Source: Bacteroidales bacterium (GTDB lineage Bacteria; Bacteroidota; Bacteroidia; Bacteroidales; UBA932). From it: DNA of 35,222 nt. This document shows, in pieces, positions 27,284 through 35,222 of this stretch. The translations under genes were made by a program, and so were the position numbers. Within the stretch, counting starts at the first letter, position 1. Each line of letters starts with the position of its first letter. The notes beneath the pieces are model-generated. The model saw only the letters and a list, made by a program, of their open reading frames with translations. It was not told the DNA's origin and did no database searches. Where the stretch lies: NCBI GenBank assembly GCA_016290385.1, contig JAEETO010000013.1, positions 1 through 35,222 on the forward strand, in the 5' to 3' direction.

Positions 27284-28114
27284 TTATCGCTTGTCTTTTA
27301 ACAGGTCGTCGTAAAATTGGTCGTATGCCTGGACGTAGGGTCCGCCTTCCTTGCTCACGGGAACATAGGGGAGGACGGGGAGGCCTTTCTGCCGGACGGC
27401 TTCCAGCAGGCGCGGGTCGATCTCGGGAACACCCGAGACGATGCCGTCGGCATACTGGATGGCCAGTTTCGCAAGATTTATGCCAGTGGGCTCGGCAAGG
27501 ACGGCCACGTCTTCGGCCACGAGAGCGCCGGTGACCACCTTTTCGACCACGTTGTCGCTCAGGCGGGCGTCGAGATGCTCATTGTAGAGCGAGAGAGCCA
27601 CCTTGGCATCGGTGAAGATGGGGTCGTCGTGGTACACTTTCTTCAGGTACACGGGCAGGAAATGGGAGATCCAGCCCTGGCAGTGTACGATGTCGGGTTT
27701 CCAGCGGAGTTTCTTGACGGTCTCGAGCACGCCGCGGGCGAAAAAGATGGCCCGTTCGTCGTTGTCCTTGAAATCTTTGCCTTCTGCGTCCTGGTAGATG
27801 AATTTGCGATGGAAGTAATCTTCATTGTCGATGAAGTAGACCTGCATCCGGGCGGATGAGATGGAGGAAACCTTGATGACCAGCGGCCGGTCGGCGTTGT
27901 TGATGATGAGGTTCATGCCGGAAAGCCGGATGACTTCGTGAAGCTGGTTGCGGCGTTCGTTGATCGTGCCGTACCGCGGCATGAAGGAGCGTATCTCCTT
28001 GCCGCCCTCCTGGATCCCCTGCGGAAGATACCTTCCCAGCACAGATATGTCTGTTTCAGGCATATAGGGGAAGATCTCGGAGTTCACGAACAGTACTCTT
28101 ACAGGTTCTTCCAT
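27284..28114 (-). CDS. Short glycogen/starch synthase-like protein (GT5 N-terminal domain only)
   Basis: MEEPVRVLFVNSEIFPYMPETDISVLGRYLPQGIQEGGKEIRSFMPRYGTINERRNQLHEVIRLSG; PDIVHCQGWIS; ends at about 276 aa. Minus-strand -7-like TATCTTTG at 28152-28145. Confidence 0.82.
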   Translation of the reverse strand: MEEPVRVLFVNSEIFPYMPETDISVLGRYLPQGIQEGGKEIRSFMPRYGTINERRNQLHEVIRLSGMNLIINNADRPLVIKVSSISSARMQVYFIDNEDYFHRKFIYQDAEGKDFKDNDERAIFFARGVLETVKKLRWKPDIVHCQGWISHFLPVYLKKVYHDDPIFTDAKVALSLYNEHLDARLSDNVVEKVVTGALVAEDVAVLAEPTGINLAKLAIQYADGIVSGVPEIDPRLLEAVRQKGLPVLPYVPVSKEGGPYVQAYDQFYDDLLKDKR

Positions 28115-28167
28115 CTTTAAAGTCGTTTTAAGGCAAATTCGACACAAAGATAACAAAAAAAATTGAT

Positions 28168-28175
28168 TATCTTTG
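28168..28175 (+). promoter_or_regulatory. -7-like element TATCTTTG of the ftsX-like gene
   Basis: Matches TAnnTTTG; no clear -33 TTTG. Confidence 0.4.
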
Positions 28176-28190
28176 CAACCTGTCCTGAAA

Positions 28191-29069
28191 ATGGTGGCTA
28201 AGGGTAAAAATATAGTACACAAGCGGTTGGTCCGTTCTTACATCACCTCGGTCATCAGCATTTCGCTGGTGTTGGTGCTGATGGCCGCAGCTGCTGTTTT
28301 CGCCGTGAACGCAGGGGGCCTGGCCCGCTGGTTCAAGGAGAACATGGCCGTGTCGGTCATGCTGAAGCAGTCCACTTCCGAGAAGGAAGGCCGTGCGCTG
28401 GCCGAGGACCTGGCGGGACGGCCCTACGTAAAGGAAAGCCGCTTCATTTCAAAGGAAGAGGGCGCCGAGGAAATGAAGAGCCTCCTGGGCGAAGATTTCC
28501 TGTCGGTGTTCAACAGTTCCCCGATCCCCATTTCAATCGACCTGAAACTCAACGGCGAATACATCACCAAAGATTCGCTCGAATGGGTGAAGGCTCAGCT
28601 GATGGAAAACCGTCATGTTGAAGAAGTGGTCTACCAGGAGAACCTGGTAGAGACGCTCAACACCAACCTGCGCAGCATCAGCCTGGTACTGGGGATCGTA
28701 ATCCTGCTGCTGCTGGTCATTTCCTTCGCCCTGATCAACAACACCGTGCGGCTCAACATCTATGCGCGCCGCTTTACCATCCACACCATGAGCCTGGTGG
28801 GCGCCAAGCGCTCATTCATCGCGCTTCCCTTCGTGAAGCAGGCTATCGTCCAGGGCGCCGTGGCGGGCCTGATCGCCGACGGCATCCTCTACGGCGTGAT
28901 CCTTTACCTGAGCCGCGGCTCCGAAATCCTGAGCATGATCCTCGACATGCGGCTCGTGTGGGCGGTGCTGGCCGGCACTGTCCTGGCGGGCATCCTGATC
29001 TGCGTGATTTCAACCTTGCTGGTGGTAAGTCGCGTGGCATTTACCAGCAGAGACGATTTATATTATTAG
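28191..29069 (+). CDS. ftsX: FtsX-like permease (cell division ABC transporter permease)
   Basis: MVAKGKNIVHKRLVRSYITSVISISLVLVLMAAAAVFAVN; single N-terminal TM, extracytoplasmic domain, three C-terminal TMs. Confidence 0.85.
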   Translation: MVAKGKNIVHKRLVRSYITSVISISLVLVLMAAAAVFAVNAGGLARWFKENMAVSVMLKQSTSEKEGRALAEDLAGRPYVKESRFISKEEGAEEMKSLLGEDFLSVFNSSPIPISIDLKLNGEYITKDSLEWVKAQLMENRHVEEVVYQENLVETLNTNLRSISLVLGIVILLLLVISFALINNTVRLNIYARRFTIHTMSLVGAKRSFIALPFVKQAIVQGAVAGLIADGILYGVILYLSRGSEILSMILDMRLVWAVLAGTVLAGILICVISTLLVVSRVAFTSRDDLYY

Positions 29070-29086
29070 CATTATACGATTATCCC

Positions 29087-29320
29087 ATGGCAAATTTCTC
29101 CATGCCTTCCAAAAACGTGCTCCTGATCGGCATCGGCCTGCTGGTGATGGTGCTCGGTTTCGTGCTGATGCTCGGCGGCGGCTCGTCCGACCCGAACGTC
29201 TTTAATCCTGAAATGTTCAGCGGCCGTCGCATCGTGGTCGCCCCGGTTGTCATCTGCATCGGTATCGGTGTCATCGTCTGGGGCATCATGCGCAAGCCTC
29301 GTAATGAAGAAGAGCGATGA
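29087..29320 (+). CDS. DUF3098 domain-containing small membrane protein
   Basis: MANFSMPSKNVLLIGIGLLVMVLGFVLMLGGGSSDPNVFNPEMFSGRRIVVAPVVICIGIGVIVWGIM; between ftsX and uppP. Confidence 0.85.
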   Translation: MANFSMPSKNVLLIGIGLLVMVLGFVLMLGGGSSDPNVFNPEMFSGRRIVVAPVVICIGIGVIVWGIMRKPRNEEER

Positions 29321-30114
29321 GTTGGATTGAAGCCCTCATCCTGGGCATTGTCCAGGGCCTCACGGAATTCCTCCCGGTGAGCAGCAGCGGCCATCTGGCC
29401 ATCGGCAAGGCACTGTTCGGCATCGAAACGGCCGACCTGAGTTTTGAGGTAGTGGTTCACGCCGCCACGGTGCTGGCCACCATCGTCGTGTTCTGGAAAG
29501 ACATCGTGAAGCTGCTGCAGGGACTCTTCAAGTTCCAGATGAATGCGGAGACCCGCTACATCCTGCTGATCGTGCTCTCGATGGTTCCCGTATTCATTGT
29601 CGGCATGTTCTTCAAGGACCGCGTCGAGGCCATCTTCGGCAGCGGACTGCTGGTGGTGGGCCTGGCGCTTATTGTCACGGCCATACTGCTTTTCCTGTCG
29701 GAAACGCTGGCTGCCCGCCGCGGTGGCGAAGGAGGCCCGGTGACCTGGAAGTCTGCGCTCTGGATGGGTGTCGCCCAGGCAGTTGCGGTGATTCCGGGCC
29801 TTTCACGAAGCGGCTCGACGATTGCCACGGGCCTGCTCTGCGGTGTCAAGAAAGAGGAAGTCACGCGTTTTTCCTTCCTCATGGTGCTGGTTCCGATTCT
29901 CGGCGAAGTCTTCCTCGATGTTGTGGGAGGCGATTTCGGCGAGAGCACGGTGGGCATGTTGCCCCTGCTGGTAGGTTTCGTGGCCGCATTCGTTTCCGGT
30001 CTCTTCGCCTGCCGCTTCATGATCGCCATGGTCCGGAAAGCGAAGCTTCACTGGTTCGCCTTCTACTGCGCCCTGGTGGGTCTGGCCTGCATCATCTCCA
30101 CGGTGATCGATTGA
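29317..30114 (+). CDS. uppP: Undecaprenyl-diphosphate phosphatase
   Basis: ILGIVQGLTEFLPVSSSGHLAIG and PGLSRSGSTIATGLL. Confidence 0.95.
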   Translation: MSWIEALILGIVQGLTEFLPVSSSGHLAIGKALFGIETADLSFEVVVHAATVLATIVVFWKDIVKLLQGLFKFQMNAETRYILLIVLSMVPVFIVGMFFKDRVEAIFGSGLLVVGLALIVTAILLFLSETLAARRGGEGGPVTWKSALWMGVAQAVAVIPGLSRSGSTIATGLLCGVKKEEVTRFSFLMVLVPILGEVFLDVVGGDFGESTVGMLPLLVGFVAAFVSGLFACRFMIAMVRKAKLHWFAFYCALVGLACIISTVID

Positions 30115-30123
30115 TATCGACCT

Positions 30124-30828
30124 ATGGCCGATGCCGGAAAATACTACTTCGTGTGTGACCTGCACCTCGGCCTGCCCGATTCGGACAGGAAGCGGGAACG
30201 TTTGTTCGTGGATTTCCTGAACGGCCTGCCTGCCGATGCGAAAGGGCTTTTCCTGCTGGGAGACATCTTCGATTTCTGGGTGGACTACAAGGATGTAGTG
30301 CCCCGGGGCGGCGTGCGCGCCCTTGCGGCGATCGCCGCGGTGGCGGAACGCATGCCGGTGTGGTATTTCCGCGGCAATCACGACTGGTGGGTCACCGATT
30401 ATTTTGAAAAGGAGCTGGGCGTGCAGATCGTCCGGGAGCCGTATGTGGTGATGGAGCTCCAGGGCCAGAAGGTCTGCATCGGCCACGGCGACACGCTGGG
30501 CTGCCGTGACGCCAAATCCTGGATCGTCTTCCACTTGTTCCGCAACCGGGCTTTGATCGCCCTGCTTCGGGCCCTGCATCCCCGCTGGGTCTTCCGTTTC
30601 GCGCACGCCTGGTCGGCCCATAGCCGGAAGCAACATGCCGACCGGGCCATCAAGGTCGACCGCCAGTCAGGCATCTACCGGTTTGCCAACGAATTCGGCA
30701 AGCATCAGCACATCGACCGCTACATCTTCGGCCACTGGCATTCCCCTGCTCACCTCGAAGTGGAAAGCGGTGGCATCCTCGACGTCATCGGCGACTGGTC
30801 GGAAGGCGAGAACTATCTTACTCTGTGA
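30124..30828 (+). CDS. UDP-2,3-diacylglucosamine diphosphatase-like metallophosphoesterase
   Basis: CDLHLG, LLGDIFDFWVDY, FRGNHDWWV, GHGD, FGHWHSP. Confidence 0.87.
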   Translation: MADAGKYYFVCDLHLGLPDSDRKRERLFVDFLNGLPADAKGLFLLGDIFDFWVDYKDVVPRGGVRALAAIAAVAERMPVWYFRGNHDWWVTDYFEKELGVQIVREPYVVMELQGQKVCIGHGDTLGCRDAKSWIVFHLFRNRALIALLRALHPRWVFRFAHAWSAHSRKQHADRAIKVDRQSGIYRFANEFGKHQHIDRYIFGHWHSPAHLEVESGGILDVIGDWSEGENYLTL

Positions 30829-30891
30829 GATTCCGGGTCAAGCCCGGACCCGAGCCGTAGGCGAGAGCCACGACCATTGGGAGTGAATGAC
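30827..30891 (-). repeat. Dispersed palindromic element, copy C (split version)
   Basis: gagattccgggtcaagcccgg (30827-30847) is the exact reverse complement of 5682-5702; the GAATGAC end (30885-30891) is displaced by 37 nt. Confidence 0.7.
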
Positions 30892-30900
30892 GTGAATACC

Positions 30901-31566
30901 CTACTTGTATCGCTCCGGGACGATGATTTCGGGGCGGGACTTGCCGAAGATCATCCAGTAAAGGTTGTCGAATTCGCCGCGCTGCCAGATACCCACCAGT
31001 TCTTCCAGGTCCTTGTCTTCCCCGAAACAGTCATAGGGCTGCTTGAGGTTGCCCTTGAACAGTTTCGCGACACCTTGCCAGAAACTGGCTGTCGCTCCGC
31101 CCAGATAATTTTTCAGGATATAGTAGGGCGTGGTGCCGCATTCCCGGTCGATGAGCCGGATCATCATCAGCCCCTGCTTGAGCGTCAGCTTGCGGAAGAC
31201 GGGATCGAAATCCTTGAGCAGCTCGTCTTTCTTCTTGTTGAGGTATTTTTCCCGCTGGCGCCTGCTGAAGTTCTCGGCGGCCAGGACGCTGTCGGTCTCG
31301 TTGATGATCTGGCTGATCATCAGCGCATAGGGATAGGCCTTGCTGAAATTGTGCACCCGCTTGTAGTATTTCGTCCAGTCACGCTTGCTCATGGTCTGGC
31401 GCGGATGGATGACGGCAGGCGGAATCTCGTCGAGGTAGATGGTGTCTTTCCCGTTGATGTAATACTCCATGACGTTCAGTTCCCGACGCTGGTCCTGGGC
31501 GGAGAGCGAAGGGAGGAACAATGCCGCGAGCAGGGCGGCTGCCAGGAGACGGGCGATGACTTTCAT
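30901..31566 (-). CDS. DUF4294 domain-containing exported protein
   Basis: MKVIARLLAAALLAALFLPSLSAQ signal peptide; YINGKDTIYLDEIPPAVI...YYKRVHNFSKAYPYA...LNKKKDELLKDFDPVFRKLTLKQGLMMIRLIDRE. The longer ORF to 32931 is antisense read-through. Confidence 0.85.
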   Translation of the reverse strand: MKVIARLLAAALLAALFLPSLSAQDQRRELNVMEYYINGKDTIYLDEIPPAVIHPRQTMSKRDWTKYYKRVHNFSKAYPYALMISQIINETDSVLAAENFSRRQREKYLNKKKDELLKDFDPVFRKLTLKQGLMMIRLIDRECGTTPYYILKNYLGGATASFWQGVAKLFKGNLKQPYDCFGEDKDLEELVGIWQRGEFDNLYWMIFGKSRPEIIVPERYK

Positions 31567-31605
31567 CGAATTTTTCGTAAATTTACGGATTAAACCGAAA
31601 TAGTG

Positions 31606-32949
31606 ATGTTCGACCTTACAAATTTCACGCCGTGGGTACTGTTCTCCGATGCGGGGATTATCTGCGGATTGCTGCTCATCGGCAAGCTGCTGCGGGTAAA
31701 AGTCCGGCTGATTCAGAAACTGTTCATTCCGCCGAGCCTCCTGGCCGGCCTTCTGGGCCTGACCTTCGGCCCCAACGGCCTGGGCTGGCTGCCGCTCTCG
31801 AACAATGTGGGTACCTATTCCGCGCTCCTGATCGCCGTGGTCTTTGCTGCGCTGCCGTTTTCTTCGCCGCGCTTCAAGATGAAGGAAGTGGCCAGCCGGG
31901 TCGGGCCGATGTGGGCCTATTCGCAGTTTGGCATGCTCTTCCAGTGGGCGGTGATGGGTCTGTTCGGCCTGTTGGTGCTGAAGATGATCTGGCCGGAACT
32001 CAATCCTGCTTTCGGTGTAATGCTTCCGACCGGCTTCTATGGCGGACACGGTACGGCGGCGGCCATTGGCTCGGCCTTCCATAACCTGGGCTGGGATGAG
32101 GCTGCGAGCCTGGGCATGACCACCGCCACCATCGGCGTGATCGTAGCTATTCTGGGCGGACTGCTCTTCATCAAGATCGCCACCCGTCGCGGGCAAACCT
32201 CCTATCTGGCCGATTTCAACGCGTTGCCTGACGAATACCGCAGCGGCCTGCTGCCCGAAGAGAAGAGGGAGCCCACTGCCATCGGCACCACGTCGCCCAT
32301 CTCCATCGACTCGCATGTCTTCCACCTCTCGCTGGTGATGGTGGCGGCCTTCGGCGGCTACATGCTGAGCCGGGGCGTGAAGATGGCCTGGCCGGCACTG
32401 GAACTGCCGGTGTTCAGCTGTGCCTTCGTGGTGGGCATTCTGATCAAGAGCATTTTCAATGCTGCGGGGGCTTCGCGCTATATCGATCCGAAAACGACGG
32501 TGGGAATCAGCAGTTCGGCCACCGACCTGCTGGTGACCTGCGGCGTGGCGGCCATCAAGCTCGGCGTCGTGGTCAAATACGCGCTGCCGCTGATAGTGCT
32601 GACGCTTGTCGGCATCGCTTTGACGATTTTCACGGTGTTCTGGTTCGGCCGCCGGCTCAACAAGAAAGACTGGTTCGAGAAATCGATCTTCGCCTGGGGC
32701 TGGTGGACGGGCACCATGGCCATGGGCATCGCCCTGCTGCGCATCGTCGACCCGAAGATGCAGAGCAAGGCCATGGACGACTATGCCCTGGCCTACCTGC
32801 CCTGCGCCCCGGTCGAGATCCTGCTCATCACCTTCGTCCCCATCCTCTTCGCCGCCGGCGCCGGCCTCTGGCTCATGCTCGGCTGCCTGGTCATTTCTTT
32901 GCTGCTTCTCCTTCTGGCAAAACGCCTTCACTGGTGGAGCAAACCCTGA
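31606..32949 (+). CDS. Sodium/glutamate symporter family protein (GltS-like)
   Basis: DAGIICGLLLIGKLLRVKVRLIQKLFIPPSLLAGLLGLTFGP; GFYGGHGTAAAIGSAF; repeated TM segments. Confidence 0.85.
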   Translation: MFDLTNFTPWVLFSDAGIICGLLLIGKLLRVKVRLIQKLFIPPSLLAGLLGLTFGPNGLGWLPLSNNVGTYSALLIAVVFAALPFSSPRFKMKEVASRVGPMWAYSQFGMLFQWAVMGLFGLLVLKMIWPELNPAFGVMLPTGFYGGHGTAAAIGSAFHNLGWDEAASLGMTTATIGVIVAILGGLLFIKIATRRGQTSYLADFNALPDEYRSGLLPEEKREPTAIGTTSPISIDSHVFHLSLVMVAAFGGYMLSRGVKMAWPALELPVFSCAFVVGILIKSIFNAAGASRYIDPKTTVGISSSATDLLVTCGVAAIKLGVVVKYALPLIVLTLVGIALTIFTVFWFGRRLNKKDWFEKSIFAWGWWTGTMAMGIALLRIVDPKMQSKAMDDYALAYLPCAPVEILLITFVPILFAAGAGLWLMLGCLVISLLLLLLAKRLHWWSKP

Positions 32950-32986
32950 TGTTATGTTGGGGCTTCTATCTGAATATCAATGAACC

Positions 32987-34063
32987 ATGAAACGAGTATT
33001 ATCATTCCTTCCGGCTTTGCTGCTCCTGCTCGCATTGGGCTTCACGGCGCAGACCGACGACGAGGCAGCGCTGCGCAAGCGGGCGCAGAAGCTGCACGAC
33101 CGTATCATTTCGATTGATACGCACACCGATACAGCGCTGGAGCTGATCCGGGACAGCGTGGATTTGAAAAAGGTGCAGGCCGACTTTGCGAAATTGCGCG
33201 AGGGCAGGGTGGACTGCTGTTTCTATCCCATCTTCGTGGACCAGGGACCGCTCGACGATGCTTCGCGGCAGCAGGCGTATGAAGATACGCGCGCCAAGAT
33301 GCAGGCCATCCGCGCCTATGTCGAGGCCCGTCCGAAAGAAGCCCGCATCGCCCTGACGGCCAACGACATCGTCCGCAACAAGAAACGCCATAAGCTCAGC
33401 CTGGTGATGGGCATCGAAAACGGCTATCCCATCGGCCGCGACCTGGCCAGGGTACGGGATTTCTACGATCTGGGCACCCGTATCATCACCCTCTGCCACA
33501 ACTACGACAACGACATTTGCGACGCTTCGCGCTATCCCGAAAAAACCTGGGGCGGCCTCTCGCCCTTTGGCAGGGAACTCGTCAGGGAAATGAACCGCCT
33601 GGGTATCATCGTGGACTGCTCGCACGCCTCCACGCAGACGCTCTATGACTGCCTGGCCATCAGCACCGCACCTGTAATATGTTCGCACTCGTGCGTGTAC
33701 GCGATCAAGGACCATCCGCGCAACCTGACGGATGACGAGATCCGCGCCATCGCAGCCAAGGGCGGCGTGATCCAGGTCACCACGGGCCGCTGGGCGCTCT
33801 CCTGGCTGCAGCACGCCCAGGTGAACGTCGGCACGTTCTGCGACCACGTGGAGTATATCCGCAACCTGGTGGGCGTGGAATATGTGGGTATCGGCACCGA
33901 CTTTGACGGGGGCGGCGGCATGAACGGGCTGGAAGACGCCTCCAAAATGAAGGACATCACCGTGGAACTCCTGCGGCGCGGCTGGACCGACCGCGAGCTC
34001 GAACTCTTCTGGGGCGGCAATTTCCTCCGCGTCATGCGTGCGGTCGAAAACGCGAAGAAATAA
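32987..34063 (+). CDS. Exported M19 family membrane dipeptidase
   Basis: Signal peptide; IDTHTDTALEL, MGIENGYPIG, LCHNYDND, DCSHAS, GIGTDFDGGGG. Confidence 0.92.
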   Translation: MKRVLSFLPALLLLLALGFTAQTDDEAALRKRAQKLHDRIISIDTHTDTALELIRDSVDLKKVQADFAKLREGRVDCCFYPIFVDQGPLDDASRQQAYEDTRAKMQAIRAYVEARPKEARIALTANDIVRNKKRHKLSLVMGIENGYPIGRDLARVRDFYDLGTRIITLCHNYDNDICDASRYPEKTWGGLSPFGRELVREMNRLGIIVDCSHASTQTLYDCLAISTAPVICSHSCVYAIKDHPRNLTDDEIRAIAAKGGVIQVTTGRWALSWLQHAQVNVGTFCDHVEYIRNLVGVEYVGIGTDFDGGGGMNGLEDASKMKDITVELLRRGWTDRELELFWGGNFLRVMRAVENAKK

Positions 34064-34108
34064 AACCTTTTCAAGTTAGCTAACCACCTGTTAACTCAGG
34101 AAGTTAAG

Positions 34109-34150
34109 TACCAAAAATTTTTGTCGAAAATTTCGCAAAAGTTTTTGGTA
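34109..34150. repeat. 42-nt near-perfect AT-rich palindrome upstream of rplP
   Basis: TACCAAAAAtTTTTGtCGAAA-a-TTTCGCAAAAgTTTTTGGTA: one mismatch and one bulged base. Confidence 0.8.
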
Positions 34151-34173
34151 TTTGAATTTTTTGTGTACCTTTG
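34145..34173 (+). promoter_or_regulatory. Promoter TTG-N18-TACCTTTG for the rplP operon
   Basis: TTG 34145-34147, TACCTTTG 34166-34173, ATG at 34252. Confidence 0.6.
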
Positions 34174-34182
34174 CAACCCTGT

Positions 34183-34208
34183 ATCTTATGCCTGAAATAG
34201 GTTAAGAT
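34183..34208 (+). promoter_or_regulatory. Predicted leader hairpin near the 5' end of the rplP mRNA
   Basis: ATCTTA-tg-CCT-gaaat-AGG-t-TAAGAT. Confidence 0.5.
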
Positions 34209-34251
34209 ATTGATAATGAGAAGTTTAAGGTATAATTAAAGTAATAAGGCT

Positions 34252-34671
34252 ATGTTACAACCTAAGAAAACCAAGTTCAGAAGACAGCAGAAAGGTCGCA
34301 TGAAAGGCATCGCCCAGCGCGGTAGCCAGCTGGCCTTCGGTTCCTTCGGCATCAAGACCATGGAGAGCTGCTGGCTCACCGGTCAGCAGATCGAAGCTGC
34401 CCGTCAGGCTGTCGTCCGTTACATGAAACGTGAAGGTAAGATCTGGATCCGCGTATTCCCGGATAAGCCCTATACCAAGAAACCGGCCGAAGTCCGTATG
34501 GGTAAGGGTAAAGGTAACCCCGAAGGTTTCGTGGCCCCCATCACCCCGGGTCGCATGATCATCGAAGCCGAAGGCGTTCCGATGGAAATCGCCAAGGAAG
34601 CGCTCCGTCTCGGTGCCCAGAAGCTCCCGATCACCACCAAGTTCGTCGTCCGTCGCGACTATGTAGAATAA
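34252..34671 (+). CDS. rplP: 50S ribosomal protein L16
   Basis: [38 protein letters not shown]. Confidence 0.97.
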   Translation: MLQPKKTKFRRQQKGRMKGIAQRGSQLAFGSFGIKTMESCWLTGQQIEAARQAVVRYMKREGKIWIRVFPDKPYTKKPAEVRMGKGKGNPEGFVAPITPGRMIIEAEGVPMEIAKEALRLGAQKLPITTKFVVRRDYVE

Positions 34672-34690
34672 TCTTTTAGCAGAGCAGATT

Positions 34691-34885
34691 ATGAAAAGAA
34701 AAGAAATCGAAGAGATGGCAGTGAAAGACCTGCGCGAACGTCTCGAGGTTGAGAAGCAGAATCTCAACAAAATGAAGATGAACCACGTGATCTCTCCGCT
34801 GGAAGACACCTCCGTCATCAAGAAAGCCAAAGCTGACGTGGCCCGCATGATGACTGTCCTCGCAGAAAAAGAGAAACAGAACTAA
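34691..34885 (+). CDS. rpmC: 50S ribosomal protein L29
   Basis: MKRKEIEEMAVKDLRERLEVEKQNLNKMKMNHVISPLEDTSVIKKAKADVARM. Confidence 0.95.
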   Translation: MKRKEIEEMAVKDLRERLEVEKQNLNKMKMNHVISPLEDTSVIKKAKADVARMMTVLAEKEKQN

Positions 34886-34900
34886 AATAGAAATTGTCCC

Positions 34901-35155
34901 ATGGAAAGAAATCTTCGTAAAGAAAGAATCGGCATCGTGGTCAGCAACAAGATGGATAAGTCTATTGTAGTTGCTGTCAAGACGAAAGAGAAACATCCGA
35001 TCTACGGCAAGTTCGTGAACAAGACCACGAAGTTCGTCGCCCAGGATGACAAGAACGAGTGCAGCGAAGGCGATACCGTGCGCATCATGGAAACCCGCCC
35101 GCTGAGCAAGACCAAACGCTGGAGATTAGTAGAAATCGTAGAAAAAGTCAAATAA
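34901..35155 (+). CDS. rpsQ: 30S ribosomal protein S17
   Basis: [40 protein letters not shown]. Confidence 0.96.
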   Translation: MERNLRKERIGIVVSNKMDKSIVVAVKTKEKHPIYGKFVNKTTKFVAQDDKNECSEGDTVRIMETRPLSKTKRWRLVEIVEKVK

Positions 35156-35156
35156 C

Positions 35157-35222
35157 ATGATACAGCAAGAATCACGTTTGTTGGTGGCTGACAACTCGGG
35201 TGCGAAAGAGGTTCTCTGCATC
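35157..35222 (+). CDS. rplN: 50S ribosomal protein L14, N-terminal part, truncated by window end
   Basis: MIQQESRLLVADNSGAKEVLCI. Confidence 0.95.
   Translation, partial: MIQQESRLLVADNSGAKEVLCI

Noticed and set aside
28957-29320. Longer DUF3098 ORF starting at 28958
   Set aside because: It overlaps the ftsX-like C-terminus; ATG 29087 gives the typical short DUF3098 protein.
31603-32931. Upstream extension (antisense to the GltS-like gene) of the 676-aa minus-strand ORF 30901-32931
   Set aside because: The signal peptide MKVIARLL... at 31566 marks the real DUF4294 start. The upstream part (Q/H/R-rich) is the antisense frame of a clear membrane transporter.
1-35222. Search for CRISPR arrays, tRNA/rRNA genes, transposases, toxin-antitoxin or retron-like elements
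   Set aside because: No regularly spaced direct repeats, no tRNA cloverleaf with CCA end, no rRNA motif and no transposase, RT or nuclease motif among the ORFs.

Overview
The window is a GC-rich Bacteroidales-type (phylum Bacteroidota) chromosomal segment. Support for this comes from two SusC/SusD pairs, TAnnTTTG-type promoters, DUF4270, DUF4294, DUF3098 and a NagB/PIG-L fusion. From left to right it carries: the C-terminal part of an S9 peptidase; a NagB-like/PIG-L fusion; Xaa-Pro aminopeptidase; an exported C1-family aminopeptidase; DUF456; two SusD-SusC operons on the minus strand; a secreted protein of unknown function; dusB; lpxK; rplM-rpsI-rpsB-tsf; kbl; acpP-fabF; DUF4270; a short GT5 glycogen synthase-like protein; ftsX-like; DUF3098; uppP; lpxH-like; DUF4294; a GltS-like symporter; an M19 dipeptidase; and rplP-rpmC-rpsQ-rplN. 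Most of it is housekeeping, and I see no CRISPR, phage, transposase or obvious defence system. The points most worth a second look are: (i) a dispersed palindromic element of about 27 nt with compensatory stem changes, two inverted copies of which bracket DUF456 and a split third copy abuts the lpxH-like stop codon; (ii) a tandem double hairpin built on CGTCCAC; (iii) an apparent break of the S10 ribosomal operon just before rplP, with its own promoter, a 42-nt palindrome and a leader hairpin; (iv) a 163-nt near-identical block covering the leader and N-terminus of both SusC genes; (v) clustered TGAACA boxes upstream of the second SusC. No exciting new system is demonstrated by the sequence alone.
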